A stretch of DNA of 64,000 nucleotides, from contig NZ_CP022986.1 in NCBI RefSeq assembly GCF_002770595.1, positions 4,092,001 to 4,156,000 on the forward strand, given 5' to 3'. The translations under genes were made by a program, and so were the position numbers. The notes beneath the pieces are model-generated. The model was not told where the DNA came from. It did no database searches and saw nothing but the letters and a program-made list of their open reading frames with translations. This stretch comes from Chryseobacterium camelliae. GTDB taxonomy: Bacteria; Bacteroidota; Bacteroidia; Flavobacteriales; Weeksellaceae. Positions 55,808-64,000 of this stretch are shown one piece after another (within the stretch, counting starts at the first letter, position 1; the number at the start of each line of letters is the position of its first letter).

Positions 55808-56632
55808 ATGAAAAATATACTGGCAGCCATAACATTGGCTGCTCTATTTTCGGTTTCAGCGTGCAAAAAAAGCGAAACCTCAGGGACCTCCTCTGCAACA
55901 GAAAATTCCAAACCGGGCACGTTCAGGACAGATTCTGTAGCCATCAATGATTCCGTAAAGCTTGCGGATTCCCTGACTGTGCAGTATTCTGCTAAACTTC
56001 TGGTATTTCCTTCCTTACAGGATAAGACCTTGCTCGACAGTATCTATTTCAACAGAAAGGTGCTCAAAGATTTTTCTCAGAAAGGCCTTCAGGCTTATCT
56101 TGAAAAGGATAAGAATGGGTATTTCGATAAATTAAGGAAAGAAAGTAAAGAATACCTGTCGGATATCAGGTTCGGAGAGAAGTGGTATACGGATACATCC
56201 ATGCACCTGAAATCCGTTAATAATGATTTCATGCATATCCAATATATGTGGGGGTCGTATGAAGGCGGTGCCCATGACAATTATGGTTTTTCAGAACGCG
56301 TTTTCGACCTTAAAAACAATAAAAAACTGGAGCTTAAGGATATTACCACCATGCCGGCAGGTAATCTTGAAGCTTTGCTGATGAAAAACATCAACAAAAT
56401 CAACAGCGGAACCACAGACAATAAAGGGCAGGTGAACAATTCGGAGATGCTCCTCGTAGAGGTAATTCCTGCCACGGATAATTTTTATTTTGATGACAAA
56501 AACCTGTATTTCCATTACAGCCCGTATGAAATTGCAGCTTTTGCAGCCGGAGATATTACCATTCCGGTTTCCTGGCAGGAACTGGACAAAACTCTTACTC
56601 CTGCTTTCAGGGAAAGGATGAAATTTAAATGA
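55808..56632 (+). CDS. RsiV/DUF3298-family lipoprotein
   Basis: 274 residues from the ATG at 55808; an earlier in-frame codon lies inside the terminator. Lipobox SVSAC (Cys19). The DUF4163-like first part and the C-terminal DUF3298 domain (YFDDKNLYFHYSPYEIAAFAAGDITIPVSW) are recognisable, as in the extracellular part of RsiV, which binds lysozyme. There is no anti-sigma domain, so it is more likely an envelope-bound binding protein. The stop is 44 nt before the dagK ATG, with a hairpin between. Confidence 0.82.
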   Translation: MKNILAAITLAALFSVSACKKSETSGTSSATENSKPGTFRTDSVAINDSVKLADSLTVQYSAKLLVFPSLQDKTLLDSIYFNRKVLKDFSQKGLQAYLEKDKNGYFDKLRKESKEYLSDIRFGEKWYTDTSMHLKSVNNDFMHIQYMWGSYEGGAHDNYGFSERVFDLKNNKKLELKDITTMPAGNLEALLMKNINKINSGTTDNKGQVNNSEMLLVEVIPATDNFYFDDKNLYFHYSPYEIAAFAAGDITIPVSWQELDKTLTPAFRERMKFK

Positions 56633-56637
56633 TATTT

Positions 56638-56665
56638 AATGCTTCCCTTACGGAAGCATTTTTTA
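56638..56665 (+). terminator. Hairpin between the RsiV-like gene and dagK
   Basis: ATGCTTCC and GGAAGCAT (8-bp stem) followed by a T run; the T run overlaps a TATTTTTG element (56664-56671) of the next gene. Confidence 0.75.
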
Positions 56666-56671
56666 TTTTTG
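56664..56671 (+). promoter_or_regulatory. -7 element of dagK
   Basis: TATTTTTG, exact; only 5 nt separate it from the ATG at 56677, which would give a leaderless transcript. No clear -33 TTG is present. Confidence 0.4.
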
Positions 56672-56676
56672 TGACC

Positions 56677-57528
56677 ATGGAAAATGTCGCTTTCATCATC
56701 AATCCTTTTTCAGCCAAAGGAAATTACCAGCCGTTTCTCAATGCGCTGAAAGCTAAGGTTAAAGATCCCTTATACTATATTTCAGATTCCATTGCCGGGA
56801 CCCATGATTTTATACAGGAACACTTCAGCCATGTGGATATTTTTGTCGCGGTAGGAGGGGACGGGACTATTTCCACCGTAGCACAGTACCTGATCGGTAC
56901 TTCCAGGATCCTCGGAATTTTTCCTGCCGGTTCCGGAAACGGATTTTCAAATGAGACCAATTTCGGGAAAAACCTGGATGAGCTCATCGGTAAACTGCAG
57001 GCCGGGAAATCAAGGAAGATCGATACTTTTACGGTAAATGACAGGCTTTCCATCAATGTTTCTGGGACCGGCTTTGACGGAAAGGTGGTGAAGGAGTTTG
57101 AAAAAACCACGCGCGGCTTTACAAATTATATTAAAGTTTCCATGAAGACATTTTTCAGCTACAAGCCGATCAAGGTTAAATTTTTCGATGAGAAATACCG
57201 GCAGTACAACGGTAAGTACCTGATGCTGAACATTGCCAATACCCGACAGTTCGGGAATAAGGCCTATATTGCCCCGCAGGCAAGCAAAAGTGACGGGCTC
57301 GTGGATATGGTGCTGGTAAAAAAGTTTCCGTTCACCTATTCGCCGCTGTTTGCGTTCAGGATGTTTACCAAGAAGCTTAGGAATGATGATTATATTACCT
57401 ATATTCCCGTTTCCGAGATCGAATTTAAGGTGAATACCAAAAACTGGCACCTGGACGGGGAATTCAACAAAATAAAATCTCCGGTACATGTGAAGGTCCA
57501 GCCGGCCAGCCTGAATATCCTGATCTGA
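56677..57528 (+). CDS. dagK: Diacylglycerol kinase family lipid kinase
   Basis: 283 residues from the ATG at 56677. The DAGK catalytic domain is plain: AVGGDGTIST (GGDGT at 60-64) and FPAGSGNGFSNE (85-90), then SGTGFDGKVV. The C-terminal beta-rich domain ends WHLDGEFNKIKSP. It phosphorylates diacylglycerol or a similar lipid at the membrane. Its last 230 nt occur twice more, in decayed form, at 58191-58405 and 59089-59322. It is convergent with the genes that follow. Confidence 0.9.
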   Translation: MENVAFIINPFSAKGNYQPFLNALKAKVKDPLYYISDSIAGTHDFIQEHFSHVDIFVAVGGDGTISTVAQYLIGTSRILGIFPAGSGNGFSNETNFGKNLDELIGKLQAGKSRKIDTFTVNDRLSINVSGTGFDGKVVKEFEKTTRGFTNYIKVSMKTFFSYKPIKVKFFDEKYRQYNGKYLMLNIANTRQFGNKAYIAPQASKSDGLVDMVLVKKFPFTYSPLFAFRMFTKKLRNDDYITYIPVSEIEFKVNTKNWHLDGEFNKIKSPVHVKVQPASLNILI

Positions 57529-57530
57529 GA

Positions 57531-57986
57531 TTATAGGGTCTGATGAAGGGCAATGCGGTTTCCTTCGCTGTCTTCAAATTCTGCGACGGCAAAACCATGT
57601 TTTCTATTAACGGTTTTAGGATAAAGGATCTTCCCTCCTTTCTCCAGGACTTTTTCTAATGTAAGATCAATGTCTTGGGTCCTGAAATAAAGGATAACAC
57701 CCTTTCGGGTCGGCTGGTAGACATCGCCTTTTGCCAATGCCCCGGAAATCCCGCTGCCGGTTTCTTCAAACGGGAACAGCAGCATTTCATAGTCATCAAT
57801 CATTTCTTTTTCAAACCTGAAACCAAATACATGGCTGTAAAATTTCCGGGCCCTTTCCAGGTCTGTGACAGGAATTTCAAAATAGACCACCGGATTGTTT
57901 TCTTTTATCATCTTATGGTTGTTTTTTGTACAGGACATAAGCAGGATACCGGTCACGCATAACAGCTGCCTGATGTATTGATGCAT
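57531..57986 (-). CDS. VOC-domain lipoprotein (first cargo gene of the dagK-dctA locus)
   Basis: 151 residues. An N-terminal signal peptide with lipobox LLMSC (Cys19) precedes a VOC domain: PVVYFEIPVTDLERARKFY, SHVFGF, then VILYFRTQDIDLTLEKVLEKGG and EFEDSEGNRIALHQ. A cytoplasmic version from M26 (MIKENNPVVYFEIP) is possible, but the lipobox favours an envelope location. The stop lies 2 nt beyond the dagK stop. It sits between the dagK 3' end and a dctA-like fragment. Confidence 0.75.
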   Translation of the reverse strand: MHQYIRQLLCVTGILLMSCTKNNHKMIKENNPVVYFEIPVTDLERARKFYSHVFGFRFEKEMIDDYEMLLFPFEETGSGISGALAKGDVYQPTRKGVILYFRTQDIDLTLEKVLEKGGKILYPKTVNRKHGFAVAEFEDSEGNRIALHQTL

Positions 57987-58011
57987 TTCAATAGTAATTT
58001 AATGATGCCTC

Positions 58012-58405
58012 CGGTTTTTCATCAATTTTATGAGGGTCATTAAAGCAGTACTGTCACTGCTCTTTATCCAGTTGCTTCTCCCAATTCGCAACTACAACTG
58101 CCGCTACAGAGTTTCCGATCACATTCGTCAGCGCTCTGCATTTGCTCATGAATTTATCAATACCAAGCACCAGGTCAGTCCATTTTATGGTCTTGGTCAA
58201 AAATTTCTTTTGATATATTCCGCGTTATTTGCAGTCGGGATATTACCTAATAAGCTCAGGGATGATTATATCACCTATATTCGCGTTTCTGAGATTTGAA
58301 TTTAAGATGAATACCAAAAACTGGAATCTTGACGGGGAATTTAACAAAATGAAATTACCGATTCATGTGAACGTACAGCCGTTAATTTTAAATATTTTAA
58401 TATAG
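58012..58405. repeat. Composite repeat 1: dctA 3' remnant fused to dagK 3' remnant
   Basis: 58012 to about 58188 resembles the last 175 nt of dctA (59785-59960), including the exact stretch CCGATCACATTCGTCAGCGC. From 58191 to 58405 it resembles the last 230 nt of dagK (57301-57528), for example AATACCAAAAACTGG and ACGGGGAATT. Stop codons and shifts make it non-coding as either gene. It separates two cargo genes. The hybrid frame 58030-58299 is a by-product. Confidence 0.85.
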
Positions 58406-58417
58406 TTTTTTGCCGGA

Positions 58418-58876
58418 CTATTTCCAGTAGTTTTTCATAAGATCCGCTACCCATATAGGCTGTTTGATCTCTGTTTTTGGCTGGAATTCCTTAAATACAG
58501 GTTTAATATCAAGTACAGGCGTTCCGTCAATAGCATCAAGAAACTTTACTTTGATAGTTCTATTATTGTGTTCCAGTAATTCCACTGTTGCAAGCCCTAT
58601 TGTGTTCGGTCTGTCCTTTTTACGCTGCCCGAAAATACCTGTCATCGGATAATTTACATTACCTCTCGGATGGCCTGAAAAAACGATATCTTCTTTTTCT
58701 ACCTTATCAAAATAATAAATAATTTCCAGATGGGAAAAGCTTGAAATGCTGTTAAAAGCTTCCGTAGGAATATGGTCTGCCAATTCAATTTCTGCAATGA
58801 TGGTTTCCCAATTGTCATCGATTAGTTCCGTCCTGGAATTTTTTACCGTTGCTACAGGCTGAAGTGTAATTTCCAT
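58418..58876 (-). CDS. TrmO/TsaA-family tRNA methyltransferase-like protein (second cargo gene)
   Basis: 152 residues from the ATG at 58876. FSHLEIIYYFDKV, HPRGNVNYPMTGIFGQRKKDRPNTIGL and the ending LDAIDGTPVLDIKPV are the TrmO (YaeB/TsaA) signature; that family methylates N6-threonylcarbamoyladenosine in tRNA with SAM. It is shorter than E. coli TrmO, so another substrate is possible. Its stop is 12 nt from the dagK remnant of composite repeat 1 and its start is about 34 nt from the dctA remnant of repeat 2. Confidence 0.82.
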   Translation of the reverse strand: MEITLQPVATVKNSRTELIDDNWETIIAEIELADHIPTEAFNSISSFSHLEIIYYFDKVEKEDIVFSGHPRGNVNYPMTGIFGQRKKDRPNTIGLATVELLEHNNRTIKVKFLDAIDGTPVLDIKPVFKEFQPKTEIKQPIWVADLMKNYWK

Positions 58877-58910
58877 ATATGATTTGATTATTACTATTTT
58901 ATATTGATTT

Positions 58911-59322
58911 TTAGATTTCCAGTTTTTTCTCAACTTTACCCGGGTGATCCAGGCAGTATCGAAGTTATTCCTGATCCAGCTGCTTCTTCCAGTTGGCAAC
59001 CATAACATTAGCTGCAGAATTTCCGATCGCATTTGTCAGTGCTCTGCATTTGCTCGTAAATTTATCAATACCAAGCATGAGGGCGTTCCATTTTATGGTT
59101 TTGGTAAAAAATTTCCTTTGACATATTCCGCATTACTTGCATTCCGGATGTTACCTAACAAGCTCAGTGATTATCATTACCCCACCTATATTCGCGTTTT
59201 TGAGATTGAATTTAAGATAATAAATACCAAAAACTGAAATTTAAACCGGGAATTTAATAAGATAAAATCTCCCACTCATCTAAAGGTACAGCCTTCTAGC
59301 CTTACTACCCTTAATTTAACAT
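58911..59322. repeat. Composite repeat 2: dctA 3' remnant fused to dagK 3' remnant
   Basis: 58911-59088 matches the dctA 3' end (it begins TTAGATTTCCAGTTTTTTCT, as at 59785), and 59089-59322 matches the dagK 3' end. The fusion point is the same as in repeat 1 (CCATTTTATGGT followed by TTGGT), and both copies share substitutions absent from the intact genes, for example TTACCTAA and AAGCTCAG. Internal stops show it is not coding; the frame 58944-59237 is a by-product. Confidence 0.85.
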
Positions 59323-59325
59323 GAA

Positions 59326-59781
59326 TTATTCACTGTAAACATTTTTGTTGTGCAGTTCCATCCATTTAGTAGGATCTGCAATATCGGTCCATCCAAATTG
59401 TCGGTACAGCCCGTGTGCATCTCCGGTAAGTAAAATCCATCTTCTCAGGCCTTGTAAATCAGGATGATTCATAATTGTTTCCATTAACCATTTAGAAAGT
59501 CCGTTTCCTCGATATTCTTCCAGGATATATACATCACCTAAATAGGCAATAGTAGAAAAATCAGAGATAATCCGGGCAAAACCTATTTGTTTTTCATTCA
59601 GATAAACTCCGAAGCACATGGAGTTTTGTATGGCAGCCTGTACTTTTGCTTTAGGAATATTTAAGCACCAATATGCTTTGGTTGATAGAAACTCATGTAC
59701 AGCGTCAATATCCAGCCTTGATTTATCTGTAGAAATACAAAACTGGTCTTTATATAGGGCTATATTTTTCATGTACGTCAT
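59326..59781 (-). CDS. GNAT-family N-acetyltransferase (third cargo gene)
   Basis: 151 residues. IGFARIISDFSTIAYLGDVYILEEYRGNGLSKWLMETI contains the acetyl-CoA-binding R-G-N-G-L loop, and WILLTGDAHGLYRQFGW is the typical C-terminal part of this GNAT group. The acceptor is unknown. Start 59781 or 59772. It begins 3-12 nt after the dctA stop on the same strand, so it can be read from the dctA transcript; its stop lies 3 nt from the dagK remnant of repeat 2. Confidence 0.82.
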   Translation of the reverse strand: MTYMKNIALYKDQFCISTDKSRLDIDAVHEFLSTKAYWCLNIPKAKVQAAIQNSMCFGVYLNEKQIGFARIISDFSTIAYLGDVYILEEYRGNGLSKWLMETIMNHPDLQGLRRWILLTGDAHGLYRQFGWTDIADPTKWMELHNKNVYSE

Positions 59782-59784
59782 CTA

Positions 59785-61071
59785 TTAGATTTCCAGTTTT
59801 TTCTCAACTTCATCCGGGTGATCCAGACAATACTGCAGCCACTCTTTATCAAGCTGTTTTTCCCAATTAGCTACGACAACCGTCGCTACGGAATTTCCGA
59901 TCACATTCGTCAGCGCTCTGCATTCGCTCATAAATTTATCGATGCCCAGGATCAGGGTCATTCCTGCCAGGGGAATTTCAGGCACAACGGCTAGCGTTGC
60001 CGCTAAGGTAACGAATCCGGCTCCTGTTACGCCTGCTGCGCCTTTTGAGCTGAGCATCGCTACCAGAAGCAGCAGCAATTGTTTTTCCAATGGCAGGTGG
60101 ATGTTCAGTGCTTGGGCAATAAACAGGGAGGCCAGCGTCATATAGATATTGGTGCCATCCAGGTTGAAGGAATAGCCGGTAGGAACAACCAGCCCTACAA
60201 TAGCTTTCGAACAGCCTGCTTTTTCCAGTTTCTCCATGATTCCCGGCAAAGCGGATTCTGAAGAGCTGGTTCCCAGCACCAGCAAAAGCTCCTCTTTAAG
60301 GAAATACATCAGCTTAAAGATATTAAAGCCGTTATAAAGGGCGACCGAACCCAGCACGATCACTATAAACAGGATGGAAGTAATGTAGAATGTGCCCACC
60401 AGGAAAATAAGGTTCAGCACAGAATGAAGACCATATTTCCCAATGGTGAACGCCATAGCTCCGAAAGCCCCGATAGGCGCAAGCTTCATCAGCATATGCA
60501 CGATCTTGAAGACCGGAGCAGACAGGTCCTGAAGGAATTCAGTGACTTTAGCGCTTTTTTCTTTCGTCAGGACCAGGGCCACACCCATAAGGATGGCTAC
60601 CAAAAGGACCTGCAGTATGTTTTCACCAACCAGCGGACTAAACAGGGTTTCCGGGATAATATTCATGATGAAACCCGTGAGAGTAGATTCGTGTGCCTTC
60701 TGCTGGTACTGTGAAACATCCCCGGAAAGTGTGGCCGGATTAACATTCAGTCCATGTCCCGGCTGCAGCAGGTTGCCCACGACAAGTCCGATGATCAGTG
60801 CCAGGGTTGAGAATGTAATGAAATAGATCATTGCTTTCATGGCAATTCTCCCGACTTTCTTAAGATCGGTCATATGCGCAATCCCGAGGGTAAGGGTAAT
60901 GAAAATCACCGGAGCAATGATCATTTTCACCAGCCGGATGAAACCGTCGCCCAAAGGCTTCATTTTTTCACCCAGTTCCGGGTAAAACCTCCCTAAAAGA
61001 ATTCCTGCAATGATGGCGACAACAACCTGGAAATAGATCTGCCGGTAAAATTTCTTCGTCTTCAAAATCAA
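59785..61071 (-). CDS. dctA: Dicarboxylate/amino acid:cation symporter (DAACS), DctA-like
   Basis: 428 residues, eight membrane segments and two reentrant loops. [20 protein letters not shown], the serine-rich [17 protein letters not shown] hairpin, the [15 protein letters not shown] and the [17 protein letters not shown] motifs are characteristic. It imports C4-dicarboxylates or glutamate with H+ or Na+. The first usable start seems to be a non-ATG codon (TTG) just before [10 protein letters not shown]. Its 3' end is duplicated in the two composite repeats downstream. Confidence 0.9.
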   Translation of the reverse strand: MILKTKKFYRQIYFQVVVAIIAGILLGRFYPELGEKMKPLGDGFIRLVKMIIAPVIFITLTLGIAHMTDLKKVGRIAMKAMIYFITFSTLALIIGLVVGNLLQPGHGLNVNPATLSGDVSQYQQKAHESTLTGFIMNIIPETLFSPLVGENILQVLLVAILMGVALVLTKEKSAKVTEFLQDLSAPVFKIVHMLMKLAPIGAFGAMAFTIGKYGLHSVLNLIFLVGTFYITSILFIVIVLGSVALYNGFNIFKLMYFLKEELLLVLGTSSSESALPGIMEKLEKAGCSKAIVGLVVPTGYSFNLDGTNIYMTLASLFIAQALNIHLPLEKQLLLLLVAMLSSKGAAGVTGAGFVTLAATLAVVPEIPLAGMTLILGIDKFMSECRALTNVIGNSVATVVVANWEKQLDKEWLQYCLDHPDEVEKKLEI

Positions 61072-61135
61072 TCTTTAAATGTTCAGAGCCGGAAATTAAG
61101 AAAATTAATCTGAAGTATGATAAAAGTCAGTAAAA

Positions 61136-61166
61136 GTTTCGGCGGGGCTGAAAGCCCCGCCGAAAC
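61136..61166 (-). terminator. Long hairpin downstream of ggt
   Basis: GTTTCGGCGGGGCT, loop of 3 nt, and its exact complement form a 14-bp GC-rich stem. It is 47 nt after the ggt stop and, on the minus strand, is followed by CTTTTACT, a weak T run. It lies between ggt and dctA on the same strand. Confidence 0.6.
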
Positions 61167-61213
61167 ATATAACGTCTAAAACGGTGTTAAAAACGACCAG
61201 TGATTGACTGTCA

Positions 61214-62899
61214 TCATTCTATGGCTACGGAATCATCACCCCTGCCGTCCGCTACAGCCTGGATATTACCATTGTCATCCCGGGTGATCATTTCGGTTTT
61301 TCCGATCTGTTTGACTTTTTCAAAAGTGTAATTCTTAGCCTTTAATTCTGCTATGGTGCTTTCAGGGAAGTTTTCCTCCACCTTTATTGTTTCAGGCAGC
61401 CATTGCTGATGGAATTTCGGGGCATTAACGGAGATATTCGCGTTTTGCCTGAAATCAACCACATTGACAATCGATTGGTATACTGAAGTTGGAATCGTAG
61501 TTCCTCCGGGTGTACCCACAACCATATACGGTTTTCCGTTCTTAAGAAGGATTGTAGGCGTCATGGAGGAGAGCATTCTCTTGTTAGGCTGTATGGAATT
61601 GGCTTCACCACCTACAGCACCGAACATATTCGGTACACCGGGTTTAATGGAAAAGTCATCCATTTCATTGTTAAGGAAGAATCCGGCTCCGGATACCACG
61701 ACCTTGCTGCCATAATAGCCGTTAAGCGTTGTGGTGACAGAAGCTGCATTGCCGTCTTTATCCAGCACGGAGATATGGGTTGTCTGCGTCGATTCTTTGG
61801 GCTGGGCAATGATCTTGCCAACTTCAGAGCTTGGGGTTGCCCTATCAAAGCTGAAGTTTTTCCACCGGCCCTTCAGGTACTCATCAGAGATCAGGTAATT
61901 GGTTTTATCCTGAATAAAATCCGGGTCACCCATATATTCGGCACGGTCTGCAAAAGCCCTTCGTTCCGCTTCTGCCATGATCTGTACAGCTTTTGTTGAG
62001 TTCTGCTGGTATTGCTCAAGGTTTTCAAAGCTTGCCATCCTGAGCATCTGGGCCAGGAGGAGCCCGCCGCTTGACGGCAGCGGCATGGAAACCACACGGT
62101 TGCCTTTATAATCGAATTCAAGCGCCTTTCTTTCTGCGACCTTATAGTTTTTAAGATCCTGCAGGGTGATAATCCCGTTGCCCTTCTTCATTTCCGCAAC
62201 GATGAGGGCAGCCGTTTTACCTTCGTAAAAACCTTTGGCACCCAGTTTCTGGATCAGCTTTAACGTTTCCGCCAGCTCTTTCTGGATGAGGATGTCGCCT
62301 GCCTTCCAGGGTACATCCTTAACAAACGCATTGGCTGTCGTATTGTGTTTTTTGAATGCATCCCTGTGCCTGTTGAGCATATCCGCTTCCTGTTCCGTGA
62401 CGGCGAATCCTTTTTCAGCTAAGTCAATTGAGGGCTGGATGATCTTTTCCATCGGAAGCCTGCAGTATTTCAACGTCGCAAAAAAGCCTGCAACACTTCC
62501 GGGAATGCCTACGGCAAGCCGCCCGTTCTGGGAAAGGTCTGTACTGGCTTTTCCGCTTTTATCAAGGTACATATCCCTCGATGCTTTCAGGGGAGCAGTT
62601 TCCCGGTAATCCAGGGTAAACTTTTCGCCGTTGTTTTTGACGCCGACCAGAAATCCGCCGCCGCCAATATTGCCTGCCTGAGGATAAACGACGGCCAATG
62701 CATACTGCGTAGCAACTGCTGCGTCATAAGCATTGCCGCCCATTTTCAAAATGCTGGCACCGGCTTCGCTGGCCAGCGGATGGGCGGAGACTACCACACC
62801 TTTGTTTTTTACTTTTACCTCCTTTACAATCGTAATGTCTGTGTACTGTGCTGAGAAATATTGCGTTATCAGTACCCCTATAATGATCATCTTCTTCAT
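61214..62899 (-). CDS. ggt: Gamma-glutamyltransferase
   Basis: 561 residues with a signal peptide (to about residue 17, QYFSAQ). It is an Ntn hydrolase that cleaves itself into two subunits; the nucleophile is the threonine at STQTTHISVLDKDGNA (Thr373/374). The large subunit carries VVVSAHPLASEAGASILKMGGNAYDA and the substrate-binding RETAPL (Arg99); the lid-like GYYGSKVV and PSSGGLLLAQML follow. It removes gamma-glutamyl groups from glutathione in the periplasm. Confidence 0.95.
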   Translation of the reverse strand: MKKMIIIGVLITQYFSAQYTDITIVKEVKVKNKGVVVSAHPLASEAGASILKMGGNAYDAAVATQYALAVVYPQAGNIGGGGFLVGVKNNGEKFTLDYRETAPLKASRDMYLDKSGKASTDLSQNGRLAVGIPGSVAGFFATLKYCRLPMEKIIQPSIDLAEKGFAVTEQEADMLNRHRDAFKKHNTTANAFVKDVPWKAGDILIQKELAETLKLIQKLGAKGFYEGKTAALIVAEMKKGNGIITLQDLKNYKVAERKALEFDYKGNRVVSMPLPSSGGLLLAQMLRMASFENLEQYQQNSTKAVQIMAEAERRAFADRAEYMGDPDFIQDKTNYLISDEYLKGRWKNFSFDRATPSSEVGKIIAQPKESTQTTHISVLDKDGNAASVTTTLNGYYGSKVVVSGAGFFLNNEMDDFSIKPGVPNMFGAVGGEANSIQPNKRMLSSMTPTILLKNGKPYMVVGTPGGTTIPTSVYQSIVNVVDFRQNANISVNAPKFHQQWLPETIKVEENFPESTIAELKAKNYTFEKVKQIGKTEMITRDDNGNIQAVADGRGDDSVAIE

Positions 62900-62930
62900 G
62901 ATAAAAAATATACCCGAATTTACAATTTTG

Positions 62931-62963
62931 TTTTTGAATAGGGGGTTAAAATCTTTATTTTTG
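62931..62963 (+). promoter_or_regulatory. Promoter of the threonine dehydrogenase gene
   Basis: TTTTTG (62931-62936), 19 nt, TATTTTTG (62956-62963), 24 nt before the ATG at 62988; a textbook flavobacterial promoter. Confidence 0.7.
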
Positions 62964-62987
62964 CTTCAATCAACTAAAAAGAAAACA

Positions 62988-63953
62988 ATGGAATCCTATA
63001 CGGAAAAAATCCTGATTACCGGTGCTTTGGGCCAGATCGGCACAGAGCTTACCAACCGCCTGGTTGAAATTCACGGCGCAGACAATGTAGTAGCTTCGGG
63101 TCTTGACAAATGGCAGGAAGGCATCAGCTCGGCAGGTCATTATGAGAGACTGGATGTGACCAATACAAAATTGGTGAGGCAAGTCATCAAAGATTATGAA
63201 ATCACTACGGTATACCATCTGGCATCCCTGCTGTCAGGAACTTCGGAAAAACAGCCGCTGTTCGCATGGAAACTGAACCTGGAGCCTCTTATCGATTTTT
63301 GTGAAATGGCGAAGGAAGGGCTTATCAAAAAGATTTTCTGGCCAAGCTCTATTGCGGTCTTCGGGAAAGGGATTCCAAAAGAAAATGTGGGGCAGGAGGT
63401 AGTGCTGAATCCTACCACCGTATATGGGATCTCCAAAATGGCAGGGGAGAAGTGGTGCGAATATTACTTCGATAAATACGGCGTAGACGTTAGAAGCATC
63501 AGGTATCCCGGATTGATCTCCTGGAAGACTCCGGCAGGCGGCGGGACTACGGATTATGCTGTGGAAATTTTTTATAAAGCCATAGAGGACGGAAAATACA
63601 CCAGCTTTATTTCTGAAGATACCGCCATGCCGATGCTGTATATGGATGATGCTATTGAAGCTACCCTGAAATTGATGGATGCTCCTAAGGAGAGCCTGAC
63701 GGTCCGTTCATCGTACAACCTGGGCGGAATGTCTTTCACCCCCAAACAGCTGGCTGAAGAAATCAGGAAAGAAATCCCGGGATTTGAGATCAGCTATGAG
63801 CCCGATTTTAGACAGGCCATTGCAGATTCCTGGCCGGCATCCATTGATGATTCCACGGCAAAAAACGACTGGAAACTTTCTTACAATTTCGGAATTTCCG
63901 AAATGACTCAGGACATGATTAAAAATCTAAGAATAAAATTAGGTAAAAATTAA
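62988..63953 (+). CDS. L-threonine 3-dehydrogenase, SDR (GalE-like) type
   Basis: 321 residues from the ATG at 62988; the open frame upstream runs antisense into ggt. The Rossmann motif is TGALGQIG (11-18), the catalytic set is Ser120/121, Tyr146 and Lys150 (YGISK), and GLISWKTPAGGGTTDYAVEIF is the signature of the short-chain threonine dehydrogenases described in Flavobacterium and in vertebrates, not the zinc-dependent enzyme. It oxidises threonine to 2-amino-3-oxobutyrate with NAD+. Confidence 0.9.
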   Translation: MESYTEKILITGALGQIGTELTNRLVEIHGADNVVASGLDKWQEGISSAGHYERLDVTNTKLVRQVIKDYEITTVYHLASLLSGTSEKQPLFAWKLNLEPLIDFCEMAKEGLIKKIFWPSSIAVFGKGIPKENVGQEVVLNPTTVYGISKMAGEKWCEYYFDKYGVDVRSIRYPGLISWKTPAGGGTTDYAVEIFYKAIEDGKYTSFISEDTAMPMLYMDDAIEATLKLMDAPKESLTVRSSYNLGGMSFTPKQLAEEIRKEIPGFEISYEPDFRQAIADSWPASIDDSTAKNDWKLSYNFGISEMTQDMIKNLRIKLGKN

Positions 63954-64000
63954 TGCTTTAATTTTAACTTTAAATAAGAGTATTTTTAACATCTGATTTT

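Noticed and set aside
58030-58299. Hybrid 89-residue frame ending in a DagK-like sequence
   Set aside because: The first part is antisense to a dctA remnant and the second is a truncated dagK tail with shifts; it is a product of the fusion, not a gene.
58944-59237. Second hybrid frame of 97 residues, similar to the first
   Set aside because: Same origin in composite repeat 2; the similarity of the two frames comes from the shared joint.

Overview
The window looks like a chromosomal segment of a Chryseobacterium-like bacterium (Flavobacteriia, Bacteroidota). Supporting signs are a type IX secretion sorting tail, many Bacteroidota-type promoters (-33 TTTG, about 19-22 nt, -7 TAnnTTTG), an SDR-type threonine dehydrogenase, a monomeric NADP isocitrate dehydrogenase and several lipoproteins with short lipoboxes. 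No rRNA, tRNA, CRISPR array, transposase or integrase was recognised. This is a reading by eye; no database search was run.

Layout. 1-5.4 kb: a GIY-YIG protein, a 166-bp tandem repeat tract, an XRE regulator, a DUF2130 coiled-coil protein, an EcsC protein and a small secreted cysteine peptide/lipoprotein pair. 5.6-9.3 kb: hsp20 behind a sigma-54-like promoter, a CPA2 antiporter and gapN. 9.5-16.4 kb: a hydrolase, an ECF sigma factor with its membrane partner, an S41 peptidase, an MBL hydrolase, a GNAT protein and a CNNM/CorC protein. 16.5-21.9 kb: an AraC regulator, two nearly identical aldo/keto reductases, an MFS exporter and an MBL hydrolase, probably one regulon. 22-25 kb: NADP isocitrate dehydrogenase and thiol peroxidase. 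25-35 kb: a stress and detoxification stretch with VOC, SRPBCC, SDR and DoxX proteins, AraC and Crp-type regulators, DUF763 and a flavin monooxygenase closely resembling the tetracycline destructase TetX.

35-43 kb (minus strand): lipB, then a complete trpEGDCFBA operon. Upstream of trpE lies a leader peptide gene with three consecutive Trp codons, an overlapping antiterminator segment and an intrinsic terminator: a classical transcription attenuator with a nearly leaderless start. 43-51.8 kb: a lipoprotein/cytochrome c pair, lysS, a T9SS cargo protein, cydAB and gyrB. 51.8-57.5 kb: two DUF3857 transglutaminase-like proteins (the second lacking catalytic residues), an RsiV-like lipoprotein and a DagK-type lipid kinase.

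57.3-61.1 kb is the most unusual region. Between the convergent dagK and dctA genes lie three unrelated minus-strand genes (VOC lipoprotein, TrmO-like, GNAT). They are separated by two decayed composite repeats, each made of a dctA 3' end fused to a dagK 3' end. Each cargo gene is therefore flanked by a dagK tail on one side and a dctA tail on the other, like a small cassette array built by homologous recombination. The window closes with ggt and SDR-type threonine dehydrogenase.
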